From the NCBI GenBank assembly GCA_018894775.1, contig JAHIPG010000341.1, forward strand, positions 1 to 6,535: DNA of 6,535 nucleotides, in the 5' to 3' direction. Made by a program: the position numbers and the translations under genes. The notes beneath the pieces are model-generated. The model made no database searches. It was not told the DNA's origin and saw only the letters and a program-made list of their open reading frames with translations. Each line of letters starts with the position of its first letter. Positions within the stretch are counted from its first letter, which is position 1. Below are positions 1 to 4,465 of this stretch, one piece after another. This DNA is from Nanobdellota archaeon (GTDB lineage: Archaea; Nanobdellota; Nanobdellia; SCGC-AAA011-G17; VGLX01).

Positions 1-588
1 AGAAGTTTGCTTAAAACAATTCAAATCAGGATCTATCTGTGATTCTCTCAAAATATCAGTTTCATATGAGTCATATGTTTCCTGGGCAAATGTAGTATTC
101 TTAGTTAAATCCAACCGTTCAATCCTAAAATGGAAGAAGTCTAATTCTGTATCTCTATCCCTCCTTCTTAAATTAAAGAAAGGGTCTTTAACGAAACCAA
201 GTGATGAATTAAAAGCCCAGTAAAAGTCCTCTGTTTCCCGTCTATAATTGTAAGTTTGCCATACAACAGATTTAAATTTCTCATTATAGTATCCTAAAGC
301 CCTTACTATATGATCACGATCCCAGTAATTCAAATCGATATCCCCTGTAACCTTTGTAAGATAAAATTCATCCAGCTGTTTTAGATAATCATCCCTCTCT
401 TTTGTAATTTCATCCAACTCAATTTTCAAGTCACTTATCTGTGATTGAAGACCTGATATCTGTTCTTTAAGTTCTGAATTTTCTTGCGTCAACTCTTGTG
501 ATCTTGAGTCTATCTTTCCAGGTGTTTTAACACAACCTGTTATAAGGATAAGGAATATAGAACAGAATATGATATACTTCAATTTCAT
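1..588 (-). CDS. Secreted lipoprotein with coiled coil, C-terminus beyond the window
   Basis: The frame is open to the left edge, giving 196 residues without a stop. Residues 1-19 form a lipoprotein signal: MKLK, a hydrophobic stretch, then the lipobox ITGC with Cys19 as the expected lipid-anchored residue. Residues 26-72 are rich in Glu, Gln, Lys and Leu with heptad-like spacing and look like a coiled coil. After that comes a globular part rich in Trp, Tyr and Phe (from YLTKVTGDIDLNYW on). An in-frame ATG at 612 would add eight residues, but it lies inside the TATA box. The ATG at 588 falls about 26-28 bases from the TATA centre and gives a cleaner signal peptide, so I chose it. The protein is probably attached to the outer face of the membrane. 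I do not recognise the globular domain. It is divergent from the PAC2 gene. Confidence 0.8.
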   Translation of the reverse strand, partial: MKLKYIIFCSIFLILITGCVKTPGKIDSRSQELTQENSELKEQISGLQSQISDLKIELDEITKERDDYLKQLDEFYLTKVTGDIDLNYWDRDHIVRALGYYNEKFKSVVWQTYNYRRETEDFYWAFNSSLGFVKDPFFNLRRRDRDTELDFFHFRIERLDLTKNTTFAQETYDSYETDILRESQIDPDLNCFKQTS

Positions 589-611
589 TAGATTAAAAAG
601 AGAGTTCTTCA

Positions 612-620
612 TTTATATAA
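612..620 (-). promoter_or_regulatory. TATA box of the lipoprotein gene
   Basis: On the minus strand this reads TTATATAAA. Its centre at about 616 predicts transcription starting near 590, two bases before the ATG at 588. This is the main reason for preferring the shorter start. Confidence 0.6.
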
Positions 621-650
621 TTTATGCACTACTTAATAAAGGATACAAAA

Positions 651-660
651 ATATTTAAAT
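651..660 (+). promoter_or_regulatory. TATA box of the PAC2 gene
   Basis: ATATTTAAAT is centred about 27 bases before the ATG at 683 and is preceded by the A-rich stretch ACAAAA, which could act as a BRE. No Shine-Dalgarno site is present, so the mRNA is probably leaderless. Confidence 0.6.
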
Positions 661-682
661 GGCAATAGTCTAATTTAACATT

Positions 683-1387
683 ATGAAAGTCGAACTAACT
701 CAAAAACCAAAAAACCCAATAATAATAGAAGGATTTCCAGGATTTGGGCTTGTGGGAACCATAGCAACTGAATTTCTAATCAAACATCTAAATGCTAAAA
801 GAATCGGAAAAATATGGTCTGAGGAACTACTTCCTATAGCTGCAGTCCATGAATCAAAGATAATCGAACCACTAGGGATATTCTATGATAAGAAGCATAA
901 TATTGTCATAATCCATGCCCTAAGCGCTGTAAGAGGCCTAGAATGGAAGATATCAAACAGTATAATAGAACTAGCAGAAATGTTAAATTCGAAAGAGATT
1001 ATAAGTCTAGAGGCTGTAGGATCAGAAAACCAGACAGGGATGCGATCATTTTATTTCACAACACAGAATAGTAAGCAAAAATCATTCAAAAACTTAGGCA
1101 TGCAACCTTTAAAAGAAGGAATGGTTATGGGTGTAACAGGTGCTTTACTGCTCAAAAGAAGTGATATTGTTTCAGCTTTTTTTGTTGAAAGCCATGTAAG
1201 CTTGGGTGATAGTAAAGCGGCTGCGAAAATAGTTGAGATCCTAGATAAATATCTTAACCTAAAAGTTGATGTTAAACCTTTACTGGAAGCTGCGAAGAAG
1301 TTTGAGTCTACACTCAAAGGCATAATGAACAAAGGCCAGGAAGAAGCGACGCAGAAAAGGAAGAAAGAGCTGAGTTATTTAGGTTAA
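683..1387 (+). CDS. PAC2-family proteasome assembly chaperone homologue
   Basis: The 234-residue protein has the PAC2 signature near its N-terminus, EGFPGFGLVG at residues 16-25, followed by an alpha/beta core including the RGLEWK segment and a basic helical C-terminal tail (about 190-229). Archaeal members (PbaA/PbaB) form multimers that bind the proteasome core particle or act as ATP-independent chaperones; this function is known of the family, not shown here. Length is typical. The protein ends in SYLG. A strict HbYX proteasome-docking tail needs Tyr at the second-last position, whereas here Tyr is third from last, so docking by that mechanism is doubtful. Translation most likely starts at 683 from a leaderless transcript. 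A T-rich terminator follows the stop. Cytoplasmic. Confidence 0.88.
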   Translation: MKVELTQKPKNPIIIEGFPGFGLVGTIATEFLIKHLNAKRIGKIWSEELLPIAAVHESKIIEPLGIFYDKKHNIVIIHALSAVRGLEWKISNSIIELAEMLNSKEIISLEAVGSENQTGMRSFYFTTQNSKQKSFKNLGMQPLKEGMVMGVTGALLLKRSDIVSAFFVESHVSLGDSKAAAKIVEILDKYLNLKVDVKPLLEAAKKFESTLKGIMNKGQEEATQKRKKELSYLG

Positions 1388-1390
1388 ATT

Positions 1391-1422
1391 TTACTTTTTT
1401 TCTCTAATTTTTATTATTTTTT
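1391..1422 (+). terminator. T-rich terminator after the PAC2 gene
   Basis: Three T runs (seven at 1395-1401, five at 1408-1412, six at 1417-1422) start eight bases after the stop, with no hairpin. This is the usual form of an archaeal intrinsic terminator. Confidence 0.55.
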
Positions 1423-1459
1423 CTAAAAAAATCCTGTAAAATAGCCAAAATTTGCGCTT

Positions 1460-1490
1460 AAAAGTTTTAGTCAAAGATTAAAAGTTTTAG
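1460..1490 (+). repeat. 31-bp composite repeat, copy 1
   Basis: Two exact AAAAGTTTTAG units start at 1460 and 1480, with the 9-base spacer TCAAAGATT. It matches copy 2 (2081-2111) at 27 of 31 positions and copy 3 (6386-6416) at 25 of 31. It sits between the PAC2 terminator and the operator-like array of the PadR-like gene. Function unknown. Confidence 0.7.
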
Positions 1491-1507
1491 ATTCATTTAT
1501 TGTTTAT

Positions 1508-1519
1508 CCTATATATTGG
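1508..1519. promoter_or_regulatory. Operator-like site 1 ahead of the PadR-like gene
   Basis: CCTATATATTGG is an 11-of-12-type near-palindrome made of the half-sites CCTATA and TATTGG. It resembles site 2 and is centred 32 bp from it, about three helical turns. Confidence 0.4.
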
Positions 1520-1539
1520 ACATACTATCTATTTTATAA

Positions 1540-1551
1540 CCTATATATAGG
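1540..1551. promoter_or_regulatory. Operator-like site 2, perfect palindrome
   Basis: CCTATATATAGG is a perfect 12-bp palindrome, extended to 14 bp by the flanking A and T. It lies about 36 bp upstream of the TATA box of the PadR-like gene. Confidence 0.45.
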
Positions 1552-1583
1552 TAATGCAATATATATGATAGATTATAGAAATC

Positions 1584-1591
1584 TTTATAAG
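1584..1591 (+). promoter_or_regulatory. TATA box of the PadR-like gene
   Basis: TTTATAAG is centred 26-27 bases before the ATG at 1614. There is no Shine-Dalgarno site, so a leaderless mRNA is expected. Confidence 0.65.
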
Positions 1592-1607
1592 TATAGGACG
1601 TCCAATA
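1592..1607. promoter_or_regulatory. Operator-like site 3 between TATA box and start
   Basis: TATAGGACGTCCAATA is palindromic at 14 of 16 positions around the exact 8-bp core GGACGTCC. It uses the same TATAGG/CCAATA half-sites as sites 1 and 2 but in everted order. It fills the space between the TATA box and the predicted transcription start, so a protein bound here would block RNA polymerase. Autoregulation by the gene product is an inference. Confidence 0.5.
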
Positions 1608-1613
1608 AATATT

Positions 1614-1913
1614 ATGGTAAGGCGCAACGTAATAGATTTGAGAGGATTTTTATCATTTCAAATACTGCACGAACTAAAACGAAAAAGGTTTTGTGGCGAT
1701 GAACTGGCAGAGATTATTGGGAAAAAAAAGAGTTCTAAACTAACCCCCGGAACTATCTATCCAGCTTTGAAAAATCTGCGCCATAATAAGCTGGTTACCT
1801 TCAAACAAGAAGGCCGAAAAAAGTTCTATACTCTCACCCCGTCGGGGAAAAAAGAGTATCTAAGAACAAAAAAACTCTTTAAAAAAATTTTCAAAAATAT
1901 ACTCAACGGTTAG
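1614..1913 (+). CDS. PadR-like winged-helix transcriptional regulator
   Basis: The 99-residue protein is essentially a single winged-helix domain. The segment around residues 26-35 (FCGDELAEII) matches the PadR region before the recognition helix. TPGTIYPALKNL (44-55) followed by HNKLV is the PadR recognition-helix signature, and KKFYTLTPSGKK (69-80) is the wing. The C-terminal stretch 81-97 is a short basic helix, much smaller than the dimerisation helix of long PadR proteins, so this is a minimal member. PadR proteins are usually repressors that bind palindromes in their own promoter, and three palindromic sites precede this gene. No ligand pocket or target can be named. A possible 46-residue ORF begins five bases after the stop. 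Cytoplasmic, DNA-binding. Confidence 0.85.
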   Translation: MVRRNVIDLRGFLSFQILHELKRKRFCGDELAEIIGKKKSSKLTPGTIYPALKNLRHNKLVTFKQEGRKKFYTLTPSGKKEYLRTKKLFKKIFKNILNG

Positions 1914-1918
1914 TCGCT

Positions 1919-2059
1919 ATGATACCTTCGATTTTGAAGTTCATAAGGCAAAGACTAGAAGGGAATGCAAAATCTCTTTTTTCACAAAATAAGGGCAGAG
2001 ATTGTAACGGTCCACCCCCATGTTACTATCTCTATGCCTTTATAAAAATAAATTCTTGA
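1919..2059 (+). CDS. Possible 46-residue small protein with a CNGPPPC motif
   Basis: An ATG five bases after the stop of the PadR-like gene opens a 46-codon frame ending in TGA. The translation is protein-like: it begins MIPSILKFIRQRLEG, a potential amphipathic helix, passes KSLFSQNKG, and continues GRDCNGPPPCYYLYAFIKINS. Two cysteines bracket Gly-Pro-Pro-Pro, which could bind a metal or form a disulfide. There is no Shine-Dalgarno site, so translation would depend on coupling to the upstream gene. Against it: the frame contains a T6 run (1977-1982) that could be the terminator of the upstream gene, and a strong hairpin (1989-2043) that would by itself explain sequence constraint. I do not recognise the family. 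If real, it would be expressed with the regulator and may be its partner or target. Confidence 0.4.
   Translation: MIPSILKFIRQRLEGNAKSLFSQNKGRDCNGPPPCYYLYAFIKINS
1989..2043 (+). other. Strong hairpin, candidate structured RNA or 3'-end element
   Basis: The inner stem pairs GAGATTGTAAC (1998-2008) with GTTACTATCTC (2022-2032), one T-T mismatch, around a 13-base loop GGTCCACCCCCAT. After a two-base bulge the outer stem pairs 1989-1997 with 2035-2043, including one G-T pair. That is about 19 pairs, unusual in this AT-rich setting. AGAGATT (1997-2003 region) can also pair with AATCTCT at 1971-1977, so two folds exclude each other. No family (C/D, H/ACA, tRNA, riboswitch) was recognised. It overlaps the possible 46-residue ORF. 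Confidence 0.4.
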
Positions 2060-2065
2060 GAACCA

Positions 2066-2085
2066 TAAAAAAAAAGAAAAAAAAG
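2066..2085 (-). terminator. Poly-T tract after the 49-residue protein gene
   Basis: On the minus strand this is two T runs interrupted by a single C, starting about 30 bases after the stop at 2114. It fits an archaeal T-rich terminator for the small Lys-rich protein gene. Confidence 0.5.
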
Positions 2086-2111
2086 TTTTAATCAATGCTA
2101 AAAAGTTTTAG
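2081..2111 (+). repeat. 31-bp composite repeat, copy 2
   Basis: AAAAGTTTTAA at 2081 and AAAAGTTTTAG at 2101 are exactly 20 bp apart. The spacer TCAATGCTA resembles the one in copy 3. It lies two bases beyond the stop codon of the minus-strand small gene and overlaps its poly-T region. Confidence 0.7.
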
Positions 2112-2113
2112 AC

Positions 2114-2263
2114 TTATCTCTTCTTCTTAACTACTTTCTTTTTAGCTTTTTTCTTTCTACCGCCACGAGCCATCTTAGCTTCGCAAACATTACCCTTACC
2201 ATCTACATAGTATAGGTAACCGGATTCTCTTTTAATAACGTTTTTTGCAATAATTTTTCCCAT
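2114..2263 (-). CDS. Small Lys-rich basic protein, 49 residues
   Basis: This short gene starts at an ATG at 2263 with a Shine-Dalgarno site at good distance. Its 49-residue product has a compact N-terminal part, MGKIIAKNVIKRESGYLYYV, containing the tyrosine cluster YLYY (16-19), then DGKGNVCEAKMARGG. The tail from residue 36 to 49 has 11 basic residues out of 14. The first 31 residues look like two short beta-hairpins with one cysteine, and the tail suggests binding to RNA, ribosome or DNA. From memory, similar small YLYYVDGKGNV-type proteins occur in DPANN archaea as uncharacterised proteins, but I cannot verify this. It has its own TATA box and a short leader. A T-rich terminator and a 31-bp repeat lie just downstream. 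Function unknown; reality of the gene is well supported by start, promoter and terminator. Confidence 0.8.
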   Translation of the reverse strand: MGKIIAKNVIKRESGYLYYVDGKGNVCEAKMARGGRKKKAKKKVVKKKR

Positions 2264-2271
2264 TTTTTTAT

Positions 2272-2278
2272 TCACCCC
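2272..2278 (-). promoter_or_regulatory. Shine-Dalgarno site of the 49-residue protein gene
   Basis: On the minus strand GGGGTGA precedes the ATG at 2263 by eight bases. It contains GGTGA, complementary to the 3' end of archaeal 16S rRNA, and fixes the start. Confidence 0.65.
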
Positions 2279-2310
2279 TTAAAATTTGGTTATATTATAG
2301 TATACTACTA

Positions 2311-2320
2311 GATATATAAA
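2311..2320 (-). promoter_or_regulatory. TATA box of the 49-residue protein gene
   Basis: TTTATATATC on the minus strand predicts a transcription start near 2290 and a leader of roughly 27 bases that carries the Shine-Dalgarno site. Confidence 0.55.
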
Positions 2321-2343
2321 TTTAACGTTTTTCCGTCGACAAA

Positions 2344-2709
2344 TCATCTTACCTTAGAACGAATATTTTTCTTAACTTCAGCTACCCTTTTGACAAAATT
2401 CTCAGGAAAATCAACATGCTTCTCTTCAGCCTCATTCAACAGCTTCAGAAAATCTTGCTCGGCATTCTTCAGATCATAGAAATAATTCAAGAAATTATCA
2501 GAACTCTTCATCTGATCCTTAATAGACTCTATTTTTTTAATCGCTTTTTCAACTTTCTGAAGAAACTGCCTTTCAAAAGTCAACATACCATCACCAATCG
2601 GCCTTCTGTCCTTCTCAGGAATAATATCCAATGGCTTAGGAACTTCCTTAGGCTTTTCCTTTATCCTTTCCAGTCTTTCCCTTACACTCATTAACTCTTC
2701 GTTATTCAT
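2344..2709 (-). CDS. Uncharacterised helical protein, 121 residues
   Basis: I do not recognise this family. Residues 1-20 are a charged helix (MSVRERLERIKEK), followed by a Pro-rich linker (KPKEVPKPLDIIPEKDRRP, 19-37). The rest looks like a three-helix bundle: about 42-68, 71-97 and 102-119, separated by SSDN and HVDFPEN. There are no cysteines, membrane segments or signal peptide, so it should be cytoplasmic. The TATA centre at about 2735 lies 26 bases ahead of the ATG at 2709, which supports this start over the internal ATG at 2691 and suggests a leaderless mRNA. It lies 35 bases downstream of the recombinase gene and its promoter shares a 19-bp element with that gene, hinting at common control. 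A role beside the recombinase is speculative. Confidence 0.75.
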   Translation of the reverse strand: MNNEELMSVRERLERIKEKPKEVPKPLDIIPEKDRRPIGDGMLTFERQFLQKVEKAIKKIESIKDQMKSSDNFLNYFYDLKNAEQDFLKLLNEAEEKHVDFPENFVKRVAEVKKNIRSKVR

Positions 2710-2710
2710 A

Positions 2711-2729
2711 TGGCTTATTAAGCAGAACT
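2711..2729. repeat. 19-bp shared promoter element, copy A
   Basis: TGGCTTATTAAGCAGAACT matches 3598-3616 at 17 of 19 positions. It lies between the TATA box and the start codon of the 121-residue gene. Inside it, GCTTATTAAGC (2713-2723) is a perfect palindrome with one central base, as expected of a repressor operator. Confidence 0.6.
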
Positions 2730-2740
2730 TTATAATAAAT
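2729..2740 (-). promoter_or_regulatory. TATA box of the 121-residue protein gene
   Basis: ATTTATTATAAA on the minus strand is centred about 26 bases ahead of the ATG at 2709, indicating a leaderless transcript separate from the upstream recombinase gene. Confidence 0.6.
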
Positions 2741-2744
2741 CTTT

Positions 2745-3575
2745 TTATAAATTATCTAAAGGATTCTTAACTTTCTTCAACTCTTCCTTAGAAACAGAAG
2801 TATAAATCTGTGTAGTTTGTAAGTTTGCATGGCCTAAAAGCTCCTGAATCTTCCTAATATCAACACCAGATTCTAAAAGATGTGTTGCAAAACAATGCCT
2901 GAGCATATGGGGATGGACCTTCTTTGTCAAGCAAGCCCTTCTAGCTGCATTATCAACAACCTTCTGGACATTACGGGGGGAAATATGGCCTTTCCAACCG
3001 GGAAACAGGTATTTTTCATCAGGGTCCAATGTAAGCGTATACTTCTCCAGCTCTTTGATTATTGTATCAGAGAGCAAGAATAACCTATCTTTGTTACCTT
3101 TTCCTTTCCGGACCCAACCTATCTTCTCTGTTATTTCTAAATCTTTTAACTTTAGCTTAACCAACTCAGAAAGTCTTAGGCCTGATGAATAAAGGAACTG
3201 AATCATAACCCTTGATTTATATGATCCTGCAGAATCAATAAGTTTCTTGATCTCTTCCTTTATTAAAACAACAGGGATATGCTTAGGAATCTTAGGCGTC
3301 TTCATATTTACTATATTCTTCTGCAATATTTCATCAAATAAGAACTTTAATGCTGCCTTATTTAAAGATATGGACGCTGGAGAGAGATTCTTATCAGAGA
3401 TTAAATGAGCCAGATAATCCTTGATATCATCCTCTTGAACATTTTCTGCATCTTTTTTAATCCATCCAAGAAAGAACTTGTTAGAATTGATGTAAGCAGT
3501 TAATGTGTTAGGAGAGAACCCTCTAAGCTTCAATTCTGTTTCTAGTTTTTGAAGTATGTTTGAAAAAGTTATCAC
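2745..3575 (-). CDS. xerA: XerA-like site-specific tyrosine recombinase
   Basis: The 276-residue protein has the two-part layout of XerC/D/A enzymes: a SAM-like core-binding domain (about 5-90, with FSPNTLTAY and LSPASISLNKAALKFLF) and a catalytic domain (about 100-276). All expected active-site residues are present: Arg134 in SSGLRLSELVKL, Lys159 in GKGNKDR, His223 and Arg226 in HPHMLRH, His249 in LLGHANLQTTQIY and nucleophile Tyr258. Such enzymes resolve chromosome dimers at dif or integrate mobile DNA. The housekeeping XerA role is favoured by size and the absence of phage genes nearby, but is not proved. The only possible start is GTG at 3575, in line with the family length. It overlaps a Shine-Dalgarno-like GGGGTGAT, which is odd. 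An in-frame TGA lies 13 codons upstream. Confidence 0.9.
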   Translation of the reverse strand: MITFSNILQKLETELKLRGFSPNTLTAYINSNKFFLGWIKKDAENVQEDDIKDYLAHLISDKNLSPASISLNKAALKFLFDEILQKNIVNMKTPKIPKHIPVVLIKEEIKKLIDSAGSYKSRVMIQFLYSSGLRLSELVKLKLKDLEITEKIGWVRKGKGNKDRLFLLSDTIIKELEKYTLTLDPDEKYLFPGWKGHISPRNVQKVVDNAARRACLTKKVHPHMLRHCFATHLLESGVDIRKIQELLGHANLQTTQIYTSVSKEELKKVKNPLDNL

Positions 3576-3587
3576 CCCTCTTTCTTG

Positions 3588-3613
3588 TTTAATTAATTGG
3601 CGTATTAATCAGA
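3588..3613. other. Weak dif-like site upstream of xerA
   Basis: Arms around ATTAAT and ATTAAT flank a six-base centre TGGCGT, with 8 of the 10 innermost arm positions palindromic. The 6-bp spacer and its place next to the recombinase resemble Xer target geometry. AT-richness makes chance likely, and the site overlaps the 19-bp promoter element. Confidence 0.2.
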
Positions 3614-3616
3614 ACT
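3598..3616. repeat. 19-bp shared promoter element, copy B
   Basis: TGGCGTATTAATCAGAACT differs from copy A (2711-2729) at two positions. It covers the predicted transcription start of xerA. Only these two copies were seen in the window, each ahead of one of two adjacent minus-strand genes. Confidence 0.6.
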
Positions 3617-3625
3617 CATTCAGGG

Positions 3626-3634
3626 TTTAAAAAA
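3626..3634 (-). promoter_or_regulatory. Probable TATA box of xerA
   Basis: TTTTTTAAA on the minus strand predicts a start near 3604 and a leader of about 29 bases. The same T run may end transcription from the upstream TraB-like gene. Confidence 0.4.
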
Positions 3635-3680
3635 CTTTGGAAACTTACGCATAATGATAATCCATGTCTATCCAACAGTT

Positions 3681-4367
3681 TCATAATAGATCTGCATAAC
3701 TTAGAAGATATACATCAGCATCTGGGAACTGAGAACCTAATGTGAATCTGTCAAGTGAAGGTTTTTGCACCGTATGCTGAGCCCCACCAACGTGGACAAT
3801 ATGTTTTCCAGGATGCTTATTCTCAGCAATTTCCTTTATCTCTTCATACATATGTTCGTCCCTTTCACCTATAAGATACTTATCCATAAGCTTGTTTCTT
3901 CCTTTTAAAAGAAATTCATTATAAGCCACCATGTCCACAAAATGCCTTCTGAATCTTGATTTCTTAAAATTCTTGAACTTTATGAGCCTTTGTTGTACTT
4001 CCTCTGCAGACATAGCCCTCATTTGATATAGAGCATCTGCTGCACTATCCTTCACAAATTCTTCTGCTCCCGGACACTCTACTTTGTACAAAGGCATATT
4101 ATTATCTTTTGAATAAGCTTTGCAAACATCCCACTCATATCCTGAAATACCTGTAACCTCTATGAAAGTCTCGATATCATTTATTTCTGTTATTCCTTTT
4201 TCTACCAGGACCTGTGCCAGTTCGGATTTCACGTCTTTGTTGGCTTCTTCCATCTCATCAGACCCTTCAAGTGTAAGAACATCTGGTGTTAAATGGTTTA
4301 GTAATTTTTCCAACCTCTCTCTACCTTTTAGATCATTATGCATTGTTCCAATTAAAGTTACATTCAT
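3681..4367 (-). CDS. TraB/TIKI-superfamily protein, stand-alone soluble form
   Basis: The 228-residue protein keeps the spaced motifs of the TraB/PrgY/TIKI superfamily: GTMHND (7-12) after the first strand, LEGSDE (33-38), GERDEHM (167-173) and HVGGAQH (192-198). These Gly-Thr-x-His, acidic, Glu-Arg-Asp and Gly-x-x-His signatures are thought to build a metal site; eukaryotic TIKI members are metalloproteases, while pheromone-shutdown proteins such as TraB have no agreed activity. Many archaeal TraB proteins carry C-terminal membrane helices, but this one ends at YLLSYADLL with none and has no signal peptide, so it is probably cytoplasmic. The start is well placed by AGGAGG seven bases upstream. 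It is divergent from the ferredoxin gene and separated from xerA by 105 bases. Substrate unknown. Confidence 0.8.
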   Translation of the reverse strand: MNVTLIGTMHNDLKGRERLEKLLNHLTPDVLTLEGSDEMEEANKDVKSELAQVLVEKGITEINDIETFIEVTGISGYEWDVCKAYSKDNNMPLYKVECPGAEEFVKDSAADALYQMRAMSAEEVQQRLIKFKNFKKSRFRRHFVDMVAYNEFLLKGRNKLMDKYLIGERDEHMYEEIKEIAENKHPGKHIVHVGGAQHTVQKPSLDRFTLGSQFPDADVYLLSYADLL

Positions 4368-4374
4368 TTCAATC

Positions 4375-4380
4375 CCTCCT
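4375..4380 (-). promoter_or_regulatory. Shine-Dalgarno site of the TraB-like gene
   Basis: AGGAGG on the minus strand lies seven bases before the ATG at 4367. It is the strongest ribosome binding site in the window and sets this gene apart from its mostly leaderless neighbours. Confidence 0.75.
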
Positions 4381-4409
4381 GAAATATATTCTGTATCACA
4401 TATATTGGG

Positions 4410-4420
4410 TTATATAAATC
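4410..4420 (-). promoter_or_regulatory. TATA box of the TraB-like gene
   Basis: GATTTATATAA on the minus strand predicts a transcription start near 4389 and a leader of about 22 bases that includes the Shine-Dalgarno site. Confidence 0.6.
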
Positions 4421-4436
4421 TTTGGTTAGGTAAAAA

Positions 4437-4444
4437 ATATAAAT
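4437..4444 (+). promoter_or_regulatory. TATA box of the ferredoxin gene
   Basis: ATATAAAT is centred about 26 bases ahead of the ATG at 4466, predicting a leaderless mRNA. An out-of-frame ATG at 4462 would give only six codons. Confidence 0.6.
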
Positions 4445-4465
4445 AAGTCTAACTTTGAACTATGT

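Noticed and set aside
589..612. Longer lipoprotein start at ATG 612.
   Set aside because: The ATG overlaps the TATA box, so a transcript starting near 590 could not include it.
1051..1332. Minus-strand frame inside the PAC2 gene, and similar opposite-strand frames within the xerA, TraB-like, ferredoxin, membrane protein and Cys-rich genes.
   Set aside because: They lack promoters or ribosome binding sites and are antisense to genes with clear family motifs.
1460..1490. The paired AAAAGTTTTAG units as a CRISPR array.
   Set aside because: Units are 11 bases with 9-base spacers, only two per site, and spacers are similar between copies; this is not CRISPR geometry.
1944..2021. Minus-strand frame from an ATG at 2021 (about 26 residues) with a TATA-like sequence at 2038-2048.
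   Set aside because: Very short, TATA-to-ATG spacing is only about 22 bases, and it lies in the hairpin; no convincing protein pattern.
1992..2041. The hairpin as an H/ACA guide RNA, tRNA or bulge-helix-bulge splice site.
   Set aside because: No ACA box, kink-turn, tRNA arms or paired three-base bulges could be placed.
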